Source: RGIG4608 sp045651165
GTDB taxonomy: Bacteria; Bacillota; Clostridia; Oscillospirales; CAG-272
Length of the DNA stretch: 64,000 nucleotides
Assembly: GCA_045651165.1 (NCBI GenBank)
Contig: JAZRRX010000039.1
Span: forward strand, 1 to 64,000
Direction: 5' to 3'
Of this stretch, positions 33,196 through 40,674 are shown piece by piece (position 1 is the first letter of the stretch; each line of letters begins with the position of its first letter). The notes beneath the pieces are model-generated. The model saw only the letters and a list, made by a program, of their open reading frames with translations, was not told where the DNA came from and ran no database searches. A program made the translations under genes and the position numbers.

Positions 33196-33987
33196 TTAGG
33201 TTCCAGTGCTTTCGTATTGTTTTACAAGCTTATTCCAAAATATGATACAAATTGTTGCAAATAAGGTGGTAAATCCAATCATAGATGTGCAAAGTAGTAA
33301 TGGATTGTGCACGGGTGCAAACAAATTTTCAAATGGCATAAATAAGCAAAGTCCCAAAGGAATAATAAAGGTTAAAATTGCCTGAATTACTTTAGGATAA
33401 ATCTTCATTGGATATTTAGTGTACCCCGAAAAGTTATAAATAAACTGAAGGAGAGGCCCACTACGCTTGAATTTGAACGCCAAGGAAGCTACCAATATTT
33501 TGAATGAGGAAATTATTATTGCGGCACATAAAATGCCTAAAATTACTGTCAAAATAGATACTATGCCACCGATTGCATTTAATTGATGTCCGCAAAGACC
33601 AATCAATGCAGTGGCAACAATAATTTCTCCTAAAGCCTCAAGTTGTATTTCAGATGCTATTACTTGAAAAAGTACAGGTACAGGACGTAAAAACATATGA
33701 TCAAGCTTCCCTGTTTTTACTTCCCAATATGCAACTGTCCAAAGTCTGTCGGTAAATAAATGATCAATACCAACTGCCATATTAGTTATACCAAATAGTA
33801 GACCTATGTGGTAAATAGTATAGCCATCTATATTTGGTACACTGCTTACTAAAATATATAAAGTGAACAGTGATGCCGCTTCTGTGAATAGGAATGCCAC
33901 AATTCCAATAATGACATTTGCTTTATATACAAGCTTGCTCATCAGGGAAAGCTTGGCATAGGTAAAATATAATTTTAAATATTTCAT
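33196..33987 (-). CDS. ABC-2-type permease (DUF990-like), second subunit
   Basis: The 263-residue membrane protein has about six hydrophobic segments and begins KYLKLYFTYAKLSLMSKLVYKANVII in sense order, typical of the second permease of three-gene ABC-2 systems whose ATPase is COG4586-like. Short cytoplasmic loops (WEVKTGKLDHMFLRPVPV) match the family pattern in which 'K.G.ldnlLlrPl' follows the second segment. It ends the operon and is two bases after the other permease. The exported substrate is unknown; relatives are annotated as uncharacterised multidrug-like exporters. Confidence 0.85.
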   Translation of the reverse strand: MKYLKLYFTYAKLSLMSKLVYKANVIIGIVAFLFTEAASLFTLYILVSSVPNIDGYTIYHIGLLFGITNMAVGIDHLFTDRLWTVAYWEVKTGKLDHMFLRPVPVLFQVIASEIQLEALGEIIVATALIGLCGHQLNAIGGIVSILTVILGILCAAIIISSFKILVASLAFKFKRSGPLLQFIYNFSGYTKYPMKIYPKVIQAILTFIIPLGLCLFMPFENLFAPVHNPLLLCTSMIGFTTLFATICIIFWNKLVKQYESTGT

Positions 33988-33989
33988 AT

Positions 33990-34835
33990 TTAGCCTCCCT
34001 GTACAGTTATCTTTTTAAGCGCTCGGCTGAATATAAAATGATTCACAAGCTCAATTAATAATATCCAAAGTAAAGCAATTCCAATATAAAGAAGAATATT
34101 GCCTATATCTATTTTACCCATTATCGTTAATACAGGAACTGAGTTCATAAATGCGAATGGGGTAAATGAAAATGCAACACCGAGTTTACCCATATATGCT
34201 AATGGTACCATTTGTCCACCAAGAAATCCCTGAAGAGCGTTTCTTGCCATATTTAAACCGAATAAATGGTCGGTGTAAAAAACGAGCATCCCTACAAAAT
34301 AACTAACTGCATTGTTTATAAATCCTGCAAGTATACTAAATAGTATAAAGAATAAAACGTTTACAATAAATCGTCCGATAGTTACCTGCAAAAATCCCAA
34401 TGATATAAATATAGCATAAACAATAGTCAAAAAAGGTATTATGATAACAGCATAGTCAAATACCAAGACTCCCAAATAAGTAAATAAATGGCGCAAGCGA
34501 TAGGATACGGGCTTGGTTAGAGTGTTGGCTATAGTTCCCTCTTTTATATCGGTCCAGATATCGTAGCTAGTGTCACCTGATCCCATTACAAACGAGAAAA
34601 AGAAAGAGGTTATCATATAAAGTACCATATCATAAAATGTAAAACCATTTATTACTGCATCCATACCCTCTGGCGAATTTCTGTATATTGCTTGATACAG
34701 AAATAAAACGAAGAATATCTGAATAAATGATATTGCTATCCACATTACTATTTGTGCTTTATATGAGAGTTCAATTTTTATCCCTGCTTTTGAAAACGGC
34801 AGATATAATTTGAGTTTATTTTTAATGCTTTTCAT
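33990..34835 (-). CDS. ABC-2-type permease (DUF990-like), first subunit
   Basis: The 281-residue protein has six predicted membrane segments, with a cytoplasmic loop WTDIKEGTIANTLTKPVSYR matching the same 'eGtl...L.kPvsy' pattern as its partner. The two permeases would form the heterodimeric channel of one exporter. It overlaps the ATPase gene by 14 bases. Composition and length match neighbours in the three-gene class. Confidence 0.85.
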   Translation of the reverse strand: MKSIKNKLKLYLPFSKAGIKIELSYKAQIVMWIAISFIQIFFVLFLYQAIYRNSPEGMDAVINGFTFYDMVLYMITSFFFSFVMGSGDTSYDIWTDIKEGTIANTLTKPVSYRLRHLFTYLGVLVFDYAVIIIPFLTIVYAIFISLGFLQVTIGRFIVNVLFFILFSILAGFINNAVSYFVGMLVFYTDHLFGLNMARNALQGFLGGQMVPLAYMGKLGVAFSFTPFAFMNSVPVLTIMGKIDIGNILLYIGIALLWILLIELVNHFIFSRALKKITVQGG

Positions 34836-35808
34836 ATAATTTCTTTGTTATATCCTCAATAGAGATATCTTCAATTTTGAAATCTTTAACGTGATAATTA
34901 TTGATAAGATAAATTAATACCTCGTCAAGGTCAATTTCATTAAGAGAAAATTTGATGGCTGTGTTTTCCTCTCCTTTTTCAAGACTAATACCTGAGAATT
35001 TATTTACTAAATCATCCTCATTGATTTCAATATTTGAAGGTACATAAATTGTTTTTGTATTACCAAATCGATATTTTATATTAGCAAGACTGCCATCGTA
35101 AAGGATTTTACCTTTGTCAATTATTATTATTCTATTACAAAGCTCCTCGATATCTTTCATATCGTGAGTTGTAAGAATAACAGTGATATTATATTTTTTA
35201 TTAAGTTCCTTAATTGCACTTCTGATTTTATCTTTAACAAGAACATCAAGACCGATTGTGGGTTCATCAAGATATACAATTTTGGGTGAATGTATAAGGG
35301 CAGCTGCAAAGTCAGCTCGCATCCTCTGACCGAGAGAGAGGGATCTAACTGTCTGAGTAAGAAATGGCTTCATATCAAGAAGCTCGCAAAGATATTCAAA
35401 TCTTTCGTTGTATTCATCCTCTGGCACTTCATAAATGCTTTTAAGAATCTTAAAAGTTTCGATAAGAGGTATATCCCACCAGAGCTGAGTTTTTTGACCG
35501 AAAACAACGCCCATTTCCTTGTTGATTTTCTGTCTATCCTTTTCAAAGCCCATTCCATTAACCGTAACAGCCCCTAAAGTTGGATGAAGAATTCCACACA
35601 TCATTTTAATGGTTGTGCTTTTACCAGCACCATTTGCACCTATATAACCGACTATTTCTCCCTGTTCAATTTCAAATGAAATATTGTCAACGGCTTTTAT
35701 TTCTTCGTATTTTCTTGAAAAAAGTGCCTTAATCATGCCTTTAAGTCCTTCTTCTCTGATCGGCTTTTTAAAGGTTTTAGAAAGGTTTTTTACACTTATG
35801 ATGCTCAT
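34822..35808 (-). CDS. ABC transporter ATP-binding protein (COG4586-like)
   Basis: The 328-residue ATPase has Walker A GANGAGKST near residue 57, signature LSLGQRMRADFAAAL, Walker B KIVYLDEPTIGLD and the H-loop TTHDMKD. The last 90 residues form a C-terminal regulatory extension seen in this exporter group. GGAGG at 35815-35819 sets the start at ATG 35808; a GTG four codons upstream belongs to the ribosome site. It powers the two permeases that follow. A sigma-A-like promoter is just upstream. Confidence 0.92.
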   Translation of the reverse strand: MSIISVKNLSKTFKKPIREEGLKGMIKALFSRKYEEIKAVDNISFEIEQGEIVGYIGANGAGKSTTIKMMCGILHPTLGAVTVNGMGFEKDRQKINKEMGVVFGQKTQLWWDIPLIETFKILKSIYEVPEDEYNERFEYLCELLDMKPFLTQTVRSLSLGQRMRADFAAALIHSPKIVYLDEPTIGLDVLVKDKIRSAIKELNKKYNITVILTTHDMKDIEELCNRIIIIDKGKILYDGSLANIKYRFGNTKTIYVPSNIEINEDDLVNKFSGISLEKGEENTAIKFSLNEIDLDEVLIYLINNYHVKDFKIEDISIEDITKKLYEKH

Positions 35809-35835
35809 ATTGACCTCCACGTATTTATTGAATTA

Positions 35836-35864
35836 ATAATATAACTTATATATCAAAAAATCAA
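35836..35864 (-). promoter_or_regulatory. Promoter for the three-gene ABC exporter
   Basis: On the minus strand, TTGATT (35859-35864), a 17-base spacer and TATTAT (35836-35841), 28 bases before the ATPase start. Confidence 0.6.
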
Positions 35865-35924
35865 TATATTTCAACAAATTGCAACTCAAAAATTTGTTGG
35901 GTAATATTATTATGTTTATAAAAA

Positions 35925-35950
35925 AGTGCGACAATCGAAGTTGTCGCACT
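35925..35950 (-). terminator. Orphan terminator on the minus strand
   Basis: A 10-bp stem (35925-35934 with 35941-35950), a 6-base loop and, on the minus strand, a run of six Ts. The gene upstream already has its own terminator at 36015-36055, and the exporter has its own promoter downstream. The stretch between (35951-36014) holds no recognised gene, only an 8-codon reading frame, so a small RNA is possible. Confidence 0.6.
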
Positions 35951-36014
35951 GAAAACACAAACCCCTTATTTGTTTGATTTTGTGTAGCTCATATATGATA
36001 ACACAACTTTATTA

Positions 36015-36055
36015 AAATGTCAAGCCACTTTTCTAAGAAAAGTGGCTTGACATTT
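36015..36055 (-). terminator. Long terminator hairpin after the orphan prepilin gene
   Basis: A perfect 18-bp stem (36015-36032 with 36038-36055) with a 5-base loop starts just after the stop of the minus-strand prepilin gene. Confidence 0.8.
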
Positions 36056-36059
36056 AGTA

Positions 36060-37304
36060 TTAGTTTGTGCTTATTGTTATTTCTGTCGTATAAGAATCTG
36101 ATATGCCATTATATCCATTATATCCAATATATTTATATGTAATTGATACAGTATTATCAATACTCAAATAGATAGAATCAAATGTGAAAATACAAAATTC
36201 ATTTGTAATTTGTTTTTCTATAATATGACCATTAATTTCTAACAAAATATACATAGGTATTTCTACACCGTAACTTGATATCACTTCTTTTATATAAGTT
36301 AATTCCTTAGGGTCATCGTAAAATTGGTGCGTACTATACTCATAATCTTTTACAAGTATATTATCCATATATTCAGATATAGTCAATTGTATTTTGCTAG
36401 TTCCATCAGAATTATTTTCAACAGTAGGTATATAATTTATTTCATCATTGTTAACAGTTATTTCAGCATCTCTAGACCAATATACATTTTTAACATATAA
36501 ATTTAGTGTACCTTCTTGATCGTGACAGGAGTATTTTATCTGATATTGACCAGGTGTGTTAATAGTTAACATATTGTCTTTTAAAATATAGTTTGGCGTT
36601 GGGGAATGAGCAATATGCTCAATAAGAGCTATTTCAAAACATTCAAATTTTACATCCAACTTATTATTAAATGAATCGGTTGCTGTAATTATTTCTGATA
36701 AATCAATTGGGTTAGATGTAACGTCTTTACTTTCATCAATAAAAATCATAACTTTTAATATGCCATTTTCAATATAAGCTTCAAGATTTTGAGGTTCAGA
36801 AGAGTGAAAATCATTTTTTTGTCCAAAGTTTTTATGATACTCCTCATTAATGTTAAAGTATATATTGGAATTGGGTGTTGAACTGGTATTGTTGTTTGTA
36901 GAATCATCTAAAACTGATAAGTTCAAATAATATGATAGTGTTTTGTAATTTGATTCAGTTGCATTAGCAATAGTAAGCAACTCAAATTTACCGATATTGT
37001 CATTATAATATATATCCATATGATATTTTTTACTTTGGATTTCGACTTCATCTTCTAAATTGTCTTGCAATACCTTTGCTATGGAATTATCATCGTCAAC
37101 ATCTTCGTAAATTCTATGAACCTTTAAAATTGTATTCACTTGATTTATTAATTGCGTATCGCTAGATATTGCTGCTTTTTTAATGAAATGTGTATAGCCA
37201 ATAACTGTTATTGTTGAAAGGACGGCAAGAATTGCGATAACAACAAGTAATTCAGTTAGTGTAAATCCTTTCTTGACTTTCGATGGTGTATGATTTTTCT
37301 TCAT
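36060..37304 (-). CDS. Large orphan prepilin-like surface protein
   Basis: The 414-residue protein has a basic leader MKKNHTPSKVKKG followed by FTLTELLVVIAILAVLSTIT, a textbook class III signal with Glu5. The body is far longer than an ordinary pilin: about residues 40-130 look like a pilin-type domain, and the remaining 270 or so are rich in Asn, Ser, Thr and Asp, predicted beta-strand, with a low-complexity NNTSSTPNS linker near 145. Ig-like or adhesin-like folds are possible, but I see no named domain. AAGGAAAG precedes the ATG. It lies 19 kb from the pilus operon that would process it. Confidence 0.75.
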   Translation of the reverse strand: MKKNHTPSKVKKGFTLTELLVVIAILAVLSTITVIGYTHFIKKAAISSDTQLINQVNTILKVHRIYEDVDDDNSIAKVLQDNLEDEVEIQSKKYHMDIYYNDNIGKFELLTIANATESNYKTLSYYLNLSVLDDSTNNNTSSTPNSNIYFNINEEYHKNFGQKNDFHSSEPQNLEAYIENGILKVMIFIDESKDVTSNPIDLSEIITATDSFNNKLDVKFECFEIALIEHIAHSPTPNYILKDNMLTINTPGQYQIKYSCHDQEGTLNLYVKNVYWSRDAEITVNNDEINYIPTVENNSDGTSKIQLTISEYMDNILVKDYEYSTHQFYDDPKELTYIKEVISSYGVEIPMYILLEINGHIIEKQITNEFCIFTFDSIYLSIDNTVSITYKYIGYNGYNGISDSYTTEITISTN

Positions 37305-37338
37305 AAAACTTTCCTTGATAAGATGAAATTAAAATAAA

Positions 37339-37368
37339 GAGCGCACCTAATACAAATTGGGTGAGCTC
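37339..37368 (-). terminator. Terminator after the cytidylate-kinase-like gene
   Basis: A 9-bp stem with one mismatch (37339-37347 with 37360-37368), then a T-rich stretch on the minus strand. Confidence 0.6.
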
Positions 37369-37389
37369 AATATTTTATATAATTAATAC

Positions 37390-37992
37390 TTAAAACATTT
37401 TAGCAATAACTGGAACTATTTCTTTAATTACAACATCAGTTGTATTTACGCAAAGATCATAGTTGTTTTTATCGCCCCATTTATTTCCTGTGTAGTAGTC
37501 ATAGTACTTAGCTCTACGTTTATCTATTGATAAAATTTGCTTTTTAATATCTTTTTCGGTTGGAATATTATTTGTGTCGGTATTTCTTTCGATACAACGT
37601 CTGATGCGACTATCAATGTCTGCATAAACAAATATTCTATAAGGCTTGAGGTCCTTGAGAATGAAATCAGCGCATCTACCAACAATTACACAACTTGATT
37701 TTTGAGCCAATTCTCTAATAATTTCACTTTGTGCAAGATAAATTGATTGCTCTTGCTGGATATAGTAGTTATCTGTAATAAACATACTCTGTCCAATTGT
37801 AATGGGATAGAGGTGATGAGGTTTTCCCTCTAAAATTTCTTGAACATATTCTTGAGACATTGAGGTTTTTTCAGAAATTGCAGCAATAATTTCTTTGTCG
37901 TAATATTCAATTCCGAGTTCTTCTGCAAGGCGTCTACCAAATTCACGCCCACCACTGCCGAATTCACGACCAATAGTAATAATCTTATTCAT
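37390..37992 (-). CDS. Cytidylate-kinase-like family protein
   Basis: The 200-residue protein begins NKIITIGREFGSGGREFGRRLAEEL, where GREFGSGGREFG replaces the usual Walker A of nucleotide kinases. It continues with the conserved YYDKEII and a C-terminal CVNTTD (usual 'lvinTd'). This is the stand-alone cytidylate-kinase-like (AAA_26) group common in Clostridia. Whether it phosphorylates CMP or another substrate is not established. It has a sigma-A-like promoter and a terminator of its own. Confidence 0.85.
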   Translation of the reverse strand: MNKIITIGREFGSGGREFGRRLAEELGIEYYDKEIIAAISEKTSMSQEYVQEILEGKPHHLYPITIGQSMFITDNYYIQQEQSIYLAQSEIIRELAQKSSCVIVGRCADFILKDLKPYRIFVYADIDSRIRRCIERNTDTNNIPTEKDIKKQILSIDKRRAKYYDYYTGNKWGDKNNYDLCVNTTDVVIKEIVPVIAKMF

Positions 37993-38023
37993 AAGTTACC
38001 TCCAAGCATCAAATGTATAACTT

Positions 38024-38052
38024 ATTTTAGCATTACTACATATTTTTGTCAA
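38024..38052 (-). promoter_or_regulatory. Promoter for the cytidylate-kinase-like gene
   Basis: On the minus strand, a consensus TTGACA (38047-38052), 17 bases and TAAAAT (38024-38029) with extended TGC, 32 bases before the start. Confidence 0.7.
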
Positions 38053-38075
38053 TATGATTGATAAAAATTAAAAGA

Positions 38076-38105
38076 AAAAAGCCAAGTCGAATGACTTGGC
38101 TTTTT
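38076..38105 (-). terminator. Terminator of tRNA-Trp
   Basis: A 13-bp stem (38076-38088 with 38093-38105) with a GAAT loop and a T-run on the minus strand, touching the tRNA CCA end. Confidence 0.85.
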
Positions 38106-38180
38106 GGCAGGGGCAGGAGGATTCGAACCCGCGACCCACGGTTTTGGAGACCGGTACTCTACCAGCTGAGCTATACCCCT
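38105..38180 (-). tRNA. tRNA-Trp (anticodon CCA)
   Basis: Read on the minus strand, the 76-base RNA starts AGGGGTATAGCTCAGCTGG. It has anticodon loop TCTCCAAA (CCA reads UGG), T arm GCGGGTTCGAATCC and an encoded 3' CCA. The acceptor stem pairs fully, with one G-U. A promoter and terminator flank it, so it is transcribed alone. The 325 bases from 37993 to 38317 hold only this tRNA and its signals. Confidence 0.95.
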
Positions 38181-38212
38181 ATATAATTGTGTCGCTGCTT
38201 GACGACTTTGAC

Positions 38213-38241
38213 ATTATATCATAGAATAACAAAAAAATCAA
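38213..38241 (-). promoter_or_regulatory. Promoter for tRNA-Trp
   Basis: On the minus strand, TTGATT (38236-38241), a 17-base spacer and TATAAT (38213-38218) with an extended TG motif. Confidence 0.72.
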
Positions 38242-38259
38242 TAGGTTTTTAAAAAAATA

Positions 38260-38288
38260 TTGAAAAAAAGTGTTATATATGATAGAAT
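38260..38288 (+). promoter_or_regulatory. Promoter for the FliB-like gene and met cluster
   Basis: TTGAAA (38260-38265), 17 bases, TAGAAT (38283-38288) with extended TG, 29 bases before the start at 38318. Earlier in-frame starts lie upstream of this -10. Confidence 0.6.
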
Positions 38289-38317
38289 ATATTCATCTTA
38301 AGGATAGTGAGGTTCTT

Positions 38318-39202
38318 ATGAGAATATTTGCGCCCAAATATTATTTGGATTTTAAATGTATCGCCGACAAATGCAAACATTCTTGTTGTGTTGGTTGGGA
38401 AATTGATATTGATGAAACCACTTTAAATAAATATTCATTAAATACACATCCGTATTGTGAAAACATAAATAAAAGTATAGATTTTAGTGAATCTCCTCAT
38501 TTTAAATTAGATCAACATAGTAATTGTCCTCATTTAAACGAGCAAGGACTTTGTAATATTATTTTAAATTGTGGAGATGAGTATATCTGCGATATTTGTC
38601 GTGAGCATCCTCGATTCTATAATTTTACTAATTATGGAAAAGAGGTAGGCATTGGTATGTCGTGCGAAGCTGCATGCGAATTGATACTCAATTCGGACAA
38701 TTTTGATCAAATTATTGAGATTGCCTTTGATGAATCAGAAAATATTGTGTATGAATTTGACTCTATTCGATATAGAAATATCGTATTTAAAATACTTAAA
38801 TATGATTCCCTGCATATTGAAGATAAAATTAATAAAATATGCAGTTATTTTAACATGTTTGAAACGAACTTCTCTATTTTTGAAGTGGTATCGAATTTAG
38901 AATTCTTAAATGAAAAAAATAAGTCATTATTTTCAAAATCTAATAATATTTTTTGGAATAATTCTTTATCTAACCAATTATCAAGAATTCTTGCATATTA
39001 TGTTTATCGACATTGTTCAGAAGCTGATGATTTAAATGAATTTATTGTTTCAATTTCTTTTGCAATTTTCTGTACAGGGCTTGTTTCAACCCTTGCCGAT
39101 AAAAACAATATCTATGACATTGCTCGCATAGTTTCTGAAGAAATTGAATATTCTCAGGATAACACAGAATTTATAAAGTCATTATTTACACAACTCAATT
39201 AA
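38318..39202 (+). CDS. FliB-like Cys-rich protein (flagellin lysine N-methylase family)
   Basis: The 294-residue protein begins MRIFAPKYYLDFKCIADKC and continues with KHSCCVGWE, CPHL..GLCNI, CDICREHPRFY and MSCEAACE. This clustered cysteine pattern is that of the FliB/YkgJ-type families, which probably bind zinc or an Fe-S cluster. FliB methylates flagellin lysines in Salmonella, but Clostridia carry many such proteins without flagella, and no flagellar gene lies here, so the substrate is unknown. GAGG sets the start at 38318. metF begins 11 bases after its stop, so they are probably co-transcribed. Confidence 0.75.
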   Translation: MRIFAPKYYLDFKCIADKCKHSCCVGWEIDIDETTLNKYSLNTHPYCENINKSIDFSESPHFKLDQHSNCPHLNEQGLCNIILNCGDEYICDICREHPRFYNFTNYGKEVGIGMSCEAACELILNSDNFDQIIEIAFDESENIVYEFDSIRYRNIVFKILKYDSLHIEDKINKICSYFNMFETNFSIFEVVSNLEFLNEKNKSLFSKSNNIFWNNSLSNQLSRILAYYVYRHCSEADDLNEFIVSISFAIFCTGLVSTLADKNNIYDIARIVSEEIEYSQDNTEFIKSLFTQLN

Positions 39203-39213
39203 CGGAGCATTTT

Positions 39214-40074
39214 ATGAAAATTACTGAAATTTTAAGTGATCCAAAACCCACTTTATCATTTGAGGTATTTCCACCCAAAACAACCGACAAATATGAAATA
39301 ATTTCAAATGCAATCAAAGAGATTGCATCATTGAACCCCTCGTATATGAGCGTTACATACGGCGCAGGTGGTGGAACTTCCGAATTCACATCACAAATTG
39401 CAAAAGATGTTCAATCTTGTGGTGTTACTTCCCTTGCGCATCTTTCATGCATATCTTCCACTAAGGAGAAGATTAAGTATGAATTGCGTAAATTTAATGA
39501 GCTTGGCATAGAAAATGTTTTGGCACTACGCGGTGATATTCCTAATGAATTTGATAGAAATAAACTTTCCTTTCATTATGCATATGAACTGATTGATGAG
39601 ATAAAACGAGGCGGAGATTTTTGTATTGGTGGGGCATGTTATCCTGAATCTCATCCTGAAAGCATATCTCCCGAGAAGGATTTGGAATATCTTAAATTAA
39701 AGGTAGAACACGGATGCGATTTTCTAACAACACAAATGTTTTTTGATAACGAAATATTCTATTCTTTTATGGACAAGCTTTATAAAATGGGTATAAATAT
39801 TCCTGTAATTGCAGGTATTATGCCTATTACAAGCATATCGCAACTTGAAAAGATAGTATTTCTTTCAGGAAATGCATTGCCATCAAGTTTTATGCAAATT
39901 GTGGATAAATACTCAAATGATCCTGTATCCTTTAGAAATGCAAGTATTGATTTTGCAATTAAGCAAGCACGCGATATTTATTCTAATGGATTCAAGGCAG
40001 TACATATATATTCAATGAACAAGCCAGATGTGGCCAGAGAAATTCAGAACAATCTTTGGGATGTGATTAAATGA
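39214..40074 (+). CDS. metF: Methylenetetrahydrofolate reductase
   Basis: This FAD-dependent TIM-barrel enzyme makes 5-methyl-tetrahydrofolate, the methyl donor for MetH. The 286-residue protein shows SFEVFPPKT at the N-terminus, SVTYGAGG (substrate-binding), LALRGDIP (flavin-binding) and CDFLTTQMFFDNE. The stop overlaps the start of the next gene by four bases (ATGA). The three-gene order metF, reactivation domain, metH is consistent with a one-carbon/methionine unit. Confidence 0.95.
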   Translation: MKITEILSDPKPTLSFEVFPPKTTDKYEIISNAIKEIASLNPSYMSVTYGAGGGTSEFTSQIAKDVQSCGVTSLAHLSCISSTKEKIKYELRKFNELGIENVLALRGDIPNEFDRNKLSFHYAYELIDEIKRGGDFCIGGACYPESHPESISPEKDLEYLKLKVEHGCDFLTTQMFFDNEIFYSFMDKLYKMGINIPVIAGIMPITSISQLEKIVFLSGNALPSSFMQIVDKYSNDPVSFRNASIDFAIKQARDIYSNGFKAVHIYSMNKPDVAREIQNNLWDVIK

Positions 40075-40658
40075 TTTTTAAAGATGTAATAATAGGTGCA
40101 ACATCATCTGATTTAGTGCCAATTAATAAAATTGAGCTTCAAGCAAGAGTTGGTAATGGAGTTGATTTAAATGATTCCGTTATTCAACAATGTTTGCATA
40201 GCTTTAAGGAAAACGTAACTTATAGATATGCATATGTGAAAGTACAATTTAAGAATGAAAATGGTATCTGCTATTTTGATGACGAGCCTGTAATATCTTC
40301 CTCCCTCTATCGAGTTTTGGGGGATTCTAAAGAGGCATTTCTTCTTTCTGTAACTTCCGGAATTGGTATTGATAAGTTGATTTCTAAAGCTACAATACAA
40401 AATTCTACTACGAGTTATTTTCTTGATGCGGTTGCATCAGCGGGTATTGAAAGTTATATTGATTACGTATCAAAAATGATATGCAATGATTTAAACGTTA
40501 CAAAGCGATTTAGTCCAGGATATGGAGATTTTCCCATAGAATTTCAACAATATTTACTTAAAAGAATTTCAGCCAAAGAAAATTTGGGTATTATTCTATC
40601 CGACGATTATTTGATGATACCAACGAAATCAATAACTGCAGTTATTGGTATAAAGTAA
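40071..40658 (+). CDS. Stand-alone MetH reactivation domain
   Basis: The 195-residue protein matches the C-terminal activation domain of cobalamin-dependent methionine synthase. The clearest motif is RFSPGYGDFPIEFQ near residue 155, the S-adenosylmethionine-binding RxxPGYGD. In Escherichia coli this domain is the last part of MetH and re-methylates oxidised cob(II)alamin. Here it is a separate gene between metF and metH. The expected electron donor (flavodoxin-type) is not in the window. Confidence 0.85.
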   Translation: MIFKDVIIGATSSDLVPINKIELQARVGNGVDLNDSVIQQCLHSFKENVTYRYAYVKVQFKNENGICYFDDEPVISSSLYRVLGDSKEAFLLSVTSGIGIDKLISKATIQNSTTSYFLDAVASAGIESYIDYVSKMICNDLNVTKRFSPGYGDFPIEFQQYLLKRISAKENLGIILSDDYLMIPTKSITAVIGIK

Positions 40659-40674
40659 CCGAAAGGAGTTCGGT

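Noticed and set aside
38181..38317. Possible S-adenosylmethionine riboswitch before the FliB-like/met cluster
   Set aside because: The interval holds only the tRNA-Trp promoter, a sigma-A-like promoter and about 20 leader bases, too short for any known SAM riboswitch.
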